Source: Trifolium pratense
Taxonomy: Eukaryota; Streptophyta; Magnoliopsida; Fabales; Fabaceae
Reading direction: 5' to 3'
DNA length: 64,000 nucleotides
Assembly (NCBI RefSeq): GCF_020283565.1
Contig: NC_060061.1
Span: 2,984,010-3,048,009, forward strand
Shown: positions 10,701 through 20,475 of the stretch, piece after piece
How the letters are laid out: every line of letters starts with the position of its first letter
Numbering within the stretch: position 1 is the first letter of the stretch
Translations under genes and position numbers: made by a program
Notes under the pieces: generated by a model
Database searches by the model: none
Seen by the model: the letters and a program-made list of their open reading frames with translations, nothing else
Told to the model about the DNA's origin: nothing

Positions 10701-13700
10701 AGACAGACACTACAAGGTTCACCATTTTGGATGCACCTGTGAGTATATGTATTTCGTGATTCTCCTCAGATCAGTTTTCTGTGTCTCGGAATGCATATTC
10801 TGTTGCGTAATAAAAGTTTCCTGTTTTTGATTGATTATTGCTAACTTTCTGTCTAAAAGTCTATCATAGTATCTTTGATTTTAAACAGCATCATTTTATG
10901 CTAATGTAGCAAACATTTAATATTAAATTATATTGTTTATGCAGGGCCACAAGAGCTATGTTCCTAATATGATCAGTGGTGCATCTCAAGCTGATATTGG
11001 AGTGTTGGTAAGTTGATATGTGACACTCATTCTGTTTCTTGATTTTCAGTATATGACTCTTCAGAAGCATTTGATAATATGTTTGTCTTTTCCTTTCCGT
11101 GATCTATGCTCATCAATCAGGTAATTTCTGCTCGGAAGGGAGAGTTTGAAACTGGATATGAGAGAGGTGGACAAACTCGTGAACATGTCCAGCTTGCAAA
11201 AACATTGGGTGTGACTAAGCTGCTTGTGGTTGTCAATAAAATGGATGATCCTACAGTAAACTGGTCAAAAGAAAGGTTAGAGCTCTCTCTCTGCCTTTAT
11301 GAGCTTATCTGGAATTGTAAAGAGATATCTTACTGGTGGTGTTCTATTAGGTATGATGAAATTGAGTCAAAGATGGTTCCATTTCTAAAGCAATCAGGAT
11401 ACAATGTAAAGAAAGGTATCTTCTGCCTTTTATATGCTGAAGAGTATGGGAACTTATTATTTTGCTTGTCTGTTTATTCGTTTTAGATGTTGGTGCAAAT
11501 GCGTTATAAATTGTGGGTGGGTTATGTTGCTTTAACACTGGGAGCATGACGGGGATGGTAAACTGTCTACCGTAGTTCACTCCTAAAAATTTCTTATTCT
11601 CGTCTAGAGGGGTGGGGAATGTTGTGTTACTGGATGCTCCAGAGCTTGGGACATGTTGAAGATTGCTGAAAGGTTGATAGTTTCTTTGTGCACTGAGATG
11701 CGTGTATTAAATTTTCAAGGGATGGATACATGATGCAAACCTTCTATATTAAATTGGAATGAAAAGAAGCTCTCTTTGCTTTTAGGAAAGTAAGGATTGT
11801 GATCTGATAGTATTTAGGTCGTGCAAAGGCTATTCTTTTCCCACCCTGCAAGTTATTGTGTGGGATTTGAAAAGATTATAAAAGGATTCTGAAGTGTCTT
11901 TTTTAAAAATCATTTGCTACCAATAATTTCATATTTTGTGCACGCCTTTTCCTGGTTTAACGGATTATGCAAATAGACTTATTTTAGTAATTGTTTTATT
12001 TAACAGATGTCTCATTTTTACCAATATCGGGGCTCATGGGTTTAAACATAAAAACAAGATTGGATAAAAGTCATTGTTCATGGTGGGATGGACCTTGCTT
12101 ATTTGAATCCCTTGATAGTATTGAAGTTCCTATGGGAGATCCCCAAAGTCCTTTCAGGTACTGCCTTTTAAACATTATGTTGCTTCCTTTTCCCTCCTAG
12201 AGGTCCTTTATAATTCTATATTTTTAAAGTTCAACTTTTGTTTTTTTGCGATTGAACTTCTCATATTTGCAGGATGCCTATAATTGACAAATTCAAAGAC
12301 ATGGGAACTGTTGTTATGGGCAAAGTTGAATCTGGTACTATTAAGGATGGAGATTCCCTTTTGATCATGCCAAATAAGGTAATCTTTTTAGGGTGTTGTG
12401 GGTTTTGTCCTTCCGTTCTTTCTTTTGCTTTTTCGTATTTGTTGAACTAGGTGACAACGGTACATTATTTTGCAGGATCATGTAAAAGTTGTTGCTATAT
12501 ATATCGATGAAAAGCGGGTTAACATCGCTGGACCTGGTGAAAATTTACGGGTTCGATTATCTGGCATTGAAGAAGAAGACTTATTGTCTGGGTTCGTCCT
12601 GTCTAGTGCTGGTAAGGAGTTTTTTCTACCTCTTACTAATTTTGCCGCACTTGAAAGATGCATCCCAACAATAGTACATTTTAGAAATTACTGGAGAAGT
12701 TTTATTGAAAAGAGTAGCGTTATTTGTACAACAAATTTTGGAACAACTTTTGGGACAACATTTTTTTCCCTTCATCTTTTGGTACAAAAATGTTATAGAA
12801 AGCATAATTAAAAAACAATTTTGATGCAATGTGTAAAAGCTAGTTTTTTTTGGAAGTATTTCATTTCTTCTTCTGATATGAAAAGTTAAGCCTCCTAGTA
12901 TGCCATGACATTTAGCCTAATTAATATACTATGACCTCAGTTCCCATTCCAAATTCAAATTGTATTGTTTTGTTTGGATTTGAAAATTATCCATAAATTT
13001 ATAATGCGTTTAAAAAATTTGTTTGATCATAATGATTCCACTTGGTGACTGAAGGACCTTTTCCTACCATAAACGTCTTCAAGTACTACTCAATTAAATA
13101 TTGAGACCTATGTCATTTATGTTGAGATCCATGTGCTGTATGGTGGTTCTTGCGCGGTTTTTGACTTTTTGTTTTCCCCTTTTTGCAGCAAATCCAATAT
13201 CAACAGTTACTGAGTTTGTTGCTCAGTTGCAGATCCTTGAATTACTGGACAATGTGTGTATCCTCTCTTTTTTGCATTTGGAAGTTAGCAGTAGTTTCTA
13301 TGTATGGTCAACACAATTAACATCATATGAATTCTGCAGGCTATTTTTACTGCTGGATACAAAGCTGTTCTGCATGTCCACTCTGTAGTTGAGGAATGTG
13401 AGATTGTTGAGCTATTGGAACAAATTGATCCAAAGACAAGGAAGCCTATAAAAAAGAAAGTTCTCTTTGTAAAGAATGGCGCTATTGTATTATGCCGTGT
13501 TCAGGTACATTTTTTACATCACAAATCTGGAAGCTAATTTGTATATTTTTTTTTTATTGGTGGACAATCTTTTGTTTGACTGGAAATTGGTGGACAATAT
13601 TTAAAGATGCAATGTCACAGTCACATTACCCTAATGTTATGCAGATAGCTGTTATATTCTGTTAGCGGAATCAGTTGTTAGTTAGTATTCTTCTGTTACT

Positions 13701-15019
13701 CTAGAATATTGTGTAACTAATATAAACATATTGTACCTCTAATATTGATTCAGTGAAATAATTCCTCGTAGTATTTGGGTTTCAGCTAGACCCCATAAGC
13801 TAGCTCATGGGGGGTGAAGGTTGCTCCCACTTATAACCTCTATTTAGGTCATATCACTATCTAATGTGGGACTCTTGCGCTCAGGACTGGACATTTGCTG
13901 GTGGCCCAATGGATCCATGATAGGCTATATTACCATCTTAGGATTTGAGTTTTGGTCTAATTCAACCCGATATGCTAGCTTGTGGGGCAAGTGTTGCCTT
14001 AGTTGCTGACAATTGTGAGCCGACCACCCCTGCTCTCTTTTCTGTCACAATCTGTGCCAATCACCTCCTTTGTGAATTGTCATCTTCGAAAAGTTGGATG
14101 ACAAGATATTCTTGGCTTGGAAACAGGTTGAACATGCTCTGAAGGGACACACTGTCCACCGTTTTGTCGCGAATCAAGCCATTCCTATGCGATTTCTATC
14201 ATATGAATACGATGTAGGTTGCATCAACCTGTTATACACAAATTGTGAGAAACAAGACCAACTGTTGCTCCATGGTTACAGTCACCACTTTCATCTACCA
14301 CTTTCATCTACCACAAGGCTGTCTGCCATGAACTCGGTGGTTTTACTTTTGACCCTTTCCTTGAACCTGTGCTATTTGTCACCCCAAGTTTCCCTTTTTA
14401 CTATTACATTGCTGACTTGCTGTAGTTGGGCTTCCCAGGGCTATGATAAGACTTCTACTTCATCTAGAATGTGCATAATAGTTCTGTTGTCTTAGAGAGA
14501 AATGCTTTCATCGTTAAACCTAGTTTTTTTTCCCTCTTTCTTCTTCATATGGGCCTTGCTAATTAGTGCCCGAGGGTATTTGTTGAGAAACCTAAAGATA
14601 CACATTATTTAATGAATAGTATGGTACTTGATATGTCGTCAGCCTTAAAAAGTTCTTATTTTTCATTCAATACTTTTCATTTTTTAACCCTTAACCAGTA
14701 CCACCCTCAATGGTACTCGTTAACATTTCTTTTATTTATTTGTTTATTTGTTTATTTATTTATTCATTTATTTCTAAGAGCTTATTTTCATCTTGTTTTT
14801 GTGATGTGCTTGCAGGTTAATAACGTGATATGTGTTGAGAAGTTCTCTGATTTTCCACAACTAGGGAGGTTCACTCTTCGCACTGAAGGTAAGGATTAAG
14901 ATGATTGTTCAACTTGCAAATGTATTTATGATGATATTTATTTATATATGTTCAAGCTGTATGACATACTATGTTCTACAGGAAAAACTGTTGCCGTGGG
15001 GAAAATCACTGCTATCTAA
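7765..15019 (+). CDS. ERF3: Eukaryotic peptide chain release factor eRF3 (GSPT/SUP35 family GTPase)
   Basis: GTPase that partners eRF1 to terminate translation at stop codons in the cytosol. Eighteen coding exons (7765-7768, 8264-8305, 8418-8492, 8689-8736, 8880-8969, 9656-9767, 10499-10544, 10667-10738, 10945-11007, 11121-11275, 11351-11415, 12007-12157, 12273-12378, 12476-12611, 13189-13253, 13340-13504, 14816-14888, 14982-15019) join in frame to 501 aa. G motifs: GHVDAGKST (residues 84-92), DAPGHKS (161-167), NKMDD (223-227). Beta-barrel domains II and III follow, ending TVAVGKITAI. The N-terminal extension is short and acidic (about 75 residues), with no Q/N-rich prion-like repeat. The start is the ATGG of a 4-nt coding exon spliced to ATCTCGAG, giving MDLEEDIRSLQLDSA, which fits plant homologues better than the in-frame ATG at 8257. 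A 3' UTR intron (15043-15545) is likely. Confidence 0.93.
9120..9500. other. Purine-rich insert in eRF3 intron 5
   Basis: G/A-rich sequence (for example GAGGTGGAAGGGAATATGCGTGGGGG) contrasts with the AT-rich introns around it and ends near TGTCTAATATAAGAATAAGGACTCAG. It may be a relic LTR or transposon; boundaries and family are not resolved. Confidence 0.25.
10256..10276. repeat. (TA)n microsatellite
   Basis: About ten TA dinucleotides in intron 6 of the eRF3 gene. Confidence 0.85.
13600..14330. mobile_element. Degraded Copia LTR retroelement in eRF3 intron 16
   Basis: 13625-13770 resembles the tail of a plant Copia LTR (ATATAAACATATTGTACCTC...GATTCAGTGAAAT). The plus-strand frame at 14094-14210 encodes WKQVEHALKGHTVHRFV and QAIPMRFLS, matching the UBN2-type Gag N terminus of Copia polyproteins. 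Shortly after, in the same frame, EKQDQLLL fits the downstream Gag motif. 13780-13990 is a separate dispersed repeat (GACCCCATAAGCTAGCTCATG and TTTTGGTCTAATTCAACC). No intact pol is present. This insertion accounts for much of the 1.3-kb length of intron 16. Confidence 0.55.
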
Positions 15020-17204
15020 GTTTGTAAATTTTTTGACATGAGGTACAAAATCTTTCATATGCATTGTTGACATGTTCTTGCTTTTAATGGTCAACTTTGT
15101 AAGGCTGTTCATCTGGTTTTCCATGGTTTGATAATCCTAGTATTTACTTTTCTTTTTGTTAATTTTGAAGTTAATTAGAGGAACTTTCTCTTTTGTATCT
15201 AGATATATTGTTTGATTTGGAAATGGACTTACAAATGGTTGAGCCTAAAATATCAAATATTTTGTTTTGCATATTATATTCCGATCGTCGTGTCTATAGA
15301 TTTTTCTGGTGTTCTATGTTTATTGGTCAAATCAAATGATTTTACGTGAATAGACTAGGAAATTAATTTGCTAATACCACTTGGTCACTTGCATGGGAAC
15401 AGTCAGTTTTAATTTTTGGTTCTTGACTTTGTATTTTCAAATTAACTAGACTAATCGTGTATAGGATGGATGACATATATCCATTTCATTTCGGAATTTC
15501 TTTTGCTTTATGGGGTATTATTCAGTGAAGAGTTATTTGTTGCAGCTGGTGCCCATGTACTTGTACGCGGTCGGCCGTACAAGGCCTGGTTGCTTCAGTG
15601 TTATATTGCCCAGCAGCTTCCAACCATACTACATGTGATATATAATTGAAATGGATGGTTTTGAATCGATCCACCTGATTAGCTGTGGTATCTGGTGCCT
15701 ATGCATATTTTTGAATAACAGCAATGGGACAAATTTTTTCTAGTCACAGTTGAATGGGGCATATTTTATTTGATGCTGATAAATGATTTCTCTTTTACTA
15801 TGTTATTAGTGAGTATACCTGATGGAAATTTGCAAGTCGGATTCAGCGTCATGTGTATTTTGAGAATGAACTAGTATGCCATGAGTATTACTGAATCGAT
15901 CCTTTTAGGATGAAGATATTGATCATGAAATACATAATTATTTATAAATTGACATCGCACCATATAATCTGCATTTTGAACTTTGCTATTTGTCGCAAAT
16001 CCAATTTCACCGTTAGATCTTTCCTTTGTCTAAATACATGTGTGGTTTGATATATATTAGAGACTTAAATGCAATACAAAAGTCTCTAGTCGTGATGCTG
16101 CTGGGATACAAATATTCACCAAAAATACCTTTTTCCTTCCCTTTTTCTATCTCCACCTATATGGTTCTTAAAAGTCTTCAACTTTTCTTATTGTCAATTT
16201 TGACCCTCTCTTGATTAACCAATCCAAATGATATTTTTCCAAATTGACCGATTTTAATGTGTAAAATAATTATATATATTTTTTTTGAAATAAAACATTT
16301 TACACCTTCCGATGTGTAAAAGATCTTTAAGTTTTTGAAGTAAACATTTAAAGCATCAACGATGATGTATAACTATTTTAGCGAGATTGTGTATTTTTTT
16401 TGTTTGTTTGTTTGAGATAAACAGTTTATAGATTTAGATTGACATAGTAATAATATGCAAGCACATCTATAAATACGAGTAACACTTTTAAATAAGTCTT
16501 TAATTTTATAATATTTTTTTTTTGGTAAAGGAAGAGGGCAAAGCCCAAATGTTATGATTATTTTAATGAGGTTTCTGTCTCTATTAATTTTTTTAACCAT
16601 ATTACACAAATTTAAAATATAATTAGTGCAGTATAAAAAAGAAAAATTATGAGTTAATTTACAAAATTGTCTTTCATTAATGGTATACGAAAGATAAATT
16701 GAAGAATTAAAAAAAGATAAAGTAATAAGGGCTTGTTTGGATTAACTTATTTTTGAGCTTATGCAACCAACTTATGCAATTTTTATGTATTATTATAAGT
16801 TTGTCAAAGTAGTTTATGATAAAATACCTTATAAAAATATAATTTTCACCAGTATGAACTCATAAGATAACATAAAATCTAATTTATATTGCATAAGCTA
16901 AAAAATAAGTTAATCCAAACGAAGCACAAGTAGTTCAGGTATAATAGAAAAAAAAGTCATGCTAATTAGGGCACTGGTTAAGAATATTATAAGGAGAAAT
17001 TTTTGCATTGAAAACTTGTGTAATTTCAATACATTCGTACCTTAATCTAATTGACACAAAGTCGTTAAAATAATGTTTTTCCTTCCCCGCCGAATATTTT
17101 TGGTGTTAATATTAATCATAACGATAATAGAAATTTCAGAACCACATAAATACAGAACAAATGAAACACAGAAACGTATATGCCCCAAAAGTGAAAGGTA
17201 CTGT
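15020..17204. other. 3' UTR of eRF3, then repeat-bearing spacer
   Basis: A 3' UTR intron is likely, with donor after 15042 (AG|GTACAA) and acceptor at 15545 (TTGTTGCAG|CTGG), followed by a terminal non-coding exon through about 15800. The rest is AT-rich spacer with a MITE (16728-16927) and then the promoter of the plastid gene. No ORF here is believable. Confidence 0.5.
16728..16927. mobile_element. hAT-like MITE
   Basis: Terminal inverted repeats match over about 38 bp: GGGCTTGTTTGGATTAACTT at the left and GTGCTTCGTTTGGATTAACTT inverted at the right, both continuing into AGCTTATGCAA. Flanks AAGTAATA (16720-16727) and AAGTAGTT (16928-16935) could be a decayed 8-bp target duplication. No coding capacity. 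Confidence 0.6.

Positions 17205-17245
<41 letters not shown>
17205..17245. repeat. (ATC)n microsatellite in the 5' leader
   Basis: About 13-14 uninterrupted ATC/TCA triplets end 15 nt before the ATG at 17261, so the tract probably lies in the 5' UTR of the plastid-protein gene. Confidence 0.85.
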
Positions 17246-17260
17246 AACTACATTTGCAAA

Positions 17261-19254
17261 ATGGCAATAAATTCATACATAGCACCAATTCATATGTTAA
17301 ACATCTCATTGTTCACAACCTGCTTCCCAAATTCAGCTTCATTGCCATCTTTTAAACTATCATCAAAGTCTCTGAATTCCACTCCTATAAGAACAACAAT
17401 AACAACAAAACATAACCTTGTTAAATATCACAGAGAAAGAACAAGAACAAGAGCAACCCTTGATGACATTGAAAAAGATGAACTTTCCTCAACCCCACTT
17501 CTTGTTGAGGACGATAAACCCAAAAGGGTATGCTCATATGCTCTTTTTCTTTGCATTCATTTTCATTTACCATTAATGTTTTCAAAGCTTTGTTTAGTTT
17601 CTTACCAAATTGAAGAGGTTAAGATGCTAAAATTTGAATCTTTAGTGAACCCTTTCCATCATTTACTATGAAAACTCGTCAATTTTGTAAGGTGGGGATG
17701 ATCTGAGCTCAAAGTTTGAATTTTTTTCATGGGGTTTCTGTTTTGTTTTCCAATTCAATTTAGGGCTTGTTTGAATTTGTTTATTTGAATTTATCTACTA
17801 AAATAAACACTTATAAGACTGTTTTGGATAGCTTATGGAAACAACAACTTATAACATGTCCATAAGCTGTTTTTTAGCTTATTTTTATAAGCTCTTCATG
17901 ATAGATTATGAAATAACTAATAGCTTATATGAAAATACTCTGATTTTATTTTATCCAAACAGGCCTTAATTTAATTTTTTATTTCTATCTTTACTTAGGA
18001 ATTAGAGGAAAATGTGAAAGTGCTAAAAAATGCAGCTAAGACAAGAAAGGTACCAGCAGAGGAGATTCTTTCTGCATTGGCTTCCATTGAGAAAGCAAAA
18101 GTTGATCCTTCTGGTTTTCTTGACACCCTTGGAGGAAAGGAATCCCCTGGGAGAACCTGGATGCTAATTTTTACTGCAAAGGTTAACATATTTCTATTGT
18201 TTCCTATGATGAAATTTAAACTATCTTTAGCAATTTATACTTACTGTAATCTTGTGCTGAATTTCAGAAAAAATTAGATGGTGGCAGTTATTTTCCTCTC
18301 ACAGCTGTTCAGAGATTTGATGCCGCTGTAAGTCTCTATTAATATCTATATTTCATTCTTGATACATAAGAGTCCATTTAGACTTTAGAGTGATTTTTTT
18401 TTAATAAAAAAAAAACCTTCATCTGCACAATGAGAAGTTTACACCCTTCTGTGTTGTTGAGTTTTAAACATTTGACGAGCGTTAAGAAAAAGGTGCTAAA
18501 GAATAAAGGTTGTTTTGAAAGCATTCACACACAATTTGTAGTAATTGTGCAATTATCTACTTCATCTCTATTCTTTGTTGTAGCAACCCCACCCCACACA
18601 AATTTATGTAACAGTTTCATTAATTGTAAATGTTGCATATACCAAATCATCCAACTATATCTAAAATATCTTCAGAAAAAGGCTCGGTTATTCATCGGAT
18701 TGCTTCGTACTAAGTTATAATGTTATATTGGTGAATTGTTAGGCAAAGAGGATTGAAAATGGTGTATTTCTTGGACCTATTGGACAATTAACATTTGAAG
18801 GCAGGCTTTCGTGGAAAAACAGAATACTGTCTTTCATTTTTGAGAATCTTAAAATAAAAGTTGGACCCTTAAACCCGCTACAAATCAGCCTTGGGCAAAA
18901 GGAAGACCGAGAACCAAGTACCAAGGATCCGTTTTTCATCTGGTTTTATGTTGATGAGGAAATAGCTGTTGCTCGAGGCCGGAGTGGAGGTACTGCATTT
19001 TGGTGTCGGTGTAGTCGGATAGAAATTTGATGCTTTTTACCTTCCTTATAAAAAAAAGATTCATGTAGATAATTTGATGCAGTTGAAGTCATTCAGGTGA
19101 GTTATTTATTTGTACTTGGGTATTGTATGCATATAATCCAGGAAACTGAAATGTATATAGATACTTTGAATTAAAGTTTTTGTTTCATGATATTTTAATG
19201 ATGATATGCCATGCCCCTTCTGTTCTGTAGAAATTCGGGTGGGGCCATTTATGA
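17261..19254 (+). CDS. Plastid-targeted conserved protein (AT1G18060-like)
   Basis: Function unknown. Six exons (17261-17527, 17999-18181, 18268-18327, 18743-18989, 19083-19096, 19231-19254) give 264 aa. The first ~60 residues are rich in S/T and basic residues and poor in acidic ones, as in a chloroplast transit peptide. The mature part has a short coiled segment (ELEENVKVLKNAAKTRKV), then SPGRTWMLIFTA, GSYFPLTAVQRFDA, GVFLGPIGQLTFEGRLSW and FIWFYVDEEIAVARGRSGVEVIQKF (split by introns 4 and 5). The WMLIFTA / LGPIGQ pattern is loosely like plastid fibrillins (PAP), but I would not assign it there. Exon 5 is only 14 nt. I recall the Arabidopsis homologue as the neighbour of eRF3, which agrees with the order here. 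Start chosen as the first ATG after the leader. Confidence 0.82.
17762..17968. mobile_element. MITE in intron 1 of the plastid-protein gene
   Basis: Inverted termini AGGGCTTGTTTGAAT and (inverse) AGGCCTGTTTGGATAAA, with internal AGCTTAT/ATAAGCT palindromes, match the same broad hAT-like MITE type as 16728-16927. It occupies nearly half of the intron. Confidence 0.5.
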
Positions 19255-20475
19255 GAAAGAATTACACAGCAATTAAAGTAAAGAGGGTTCATAAAGTAGT
19301 ATAAGAATAGGAAGCGAAGAATATTCTCCACCAGGTCCTGTTAGTTATATATTGAACAAGTCAATCTGAATTGTATGTTTCAGAATGTGTTCAATTGAAT
19401 GTAATTTTACACAATTTTGTTGTCAAAGTTATATTTACTACACGTTCTGTGTTCTTGTGAATTTGGCTGTTAGTGATATTCTCGCGGCTTAAATATTATG
19501 GCATCTTGTTATTTGAATAGTTACTCTAGAAGATATAACAATGAGTACTGGATATTGCAAATCTTGTGGATTTTGGATTTCTTGCTTGCTCAAACCAAAT
19601 ATCTCTTAATAATTTGATTTAAATTTCTGTCTTCCTTCACGATCTTTTCTCTTACCAGTACTCATGATAGTCTTTTCCGCACATCTACATTTCTAATCCT
19701 ATCTTATCAAAACATTTTCATTGAACTTACTTTCTATTAGGCTTTTATGTCTGCTATTCAGTTTCCTACAATGTAGGTGATAGGATTTTTCTCAAAATAA
19801 CACATACTAAACGAATGTAGAGAAACAGTTGACAGGTGTTCTTTCGAACCTTATTTTTTTAATAAGTAAAATCAAATGACTTAAAATAATGATGCAACTC
19901 CATAAGCCAACTTGATGCATAATATTTGTCTTTCAAAATGTTTCTTTGTATCTTTTGATAAATTCTGAATAGATTTGTATCAAGAGGAACTTCCCTTTTT
20001 GGAGGAGCAGAAAAGGAAATCTAGCGTGAAGTCTATGATCAACAATATGATAATATGTCAGTTGCATCTCTGACGAATCTAGCAACTCTGATTTATTTAT
20101 TACACTGAATCATGGTTTCTGGATTTATGCATCTTAAGTGAAATGTTCACTGGCATCTTTTTGTTATGTTGATCAATGATAATGAAGCTGGTTCTTATCT
20201 TGGGTATGGTGTAACAAATTTCTCTATAAGCAATAGTCACGTATGTGTAGGACTAGGTAAATTATCTCTATTATTTTTGTTCTATATGCCATTTATGTAT
20301 TCACAATGCAAAAAATACACACTTTTATTTATATAGTTAATCAAACCAAATCAACAAATATGAACCGACAGGCTGAAAAGAAGTGTTTCCTCAACTGGAC
20401 ACTTTCTATGATACATGAGTGTAACATTTTATGATACATGAATGAAAGACTGTTTTCTTGGCATAACATAATTAA
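19255..20475. other. Convergent intergenic region
   Basis: It contains the 3' UTR of the plastid-protein gene (plus) and the 3' UTR of PMI1 (minus), which converge here. The middle is AT-rich and I see no gene or repeat with defined ends. Confidence 0.5.

Noticed and set aside
14612..14899. ORF spanning the end of eRF3 intron 16 and exon 17
   Set aside because: Only the part from 14816 is coding; the rest is T-rich intron.
17042..17245. Poly-Met ORF at the (ATC)n tract
   Set aside because: Product of reading the microsatellite antisense.
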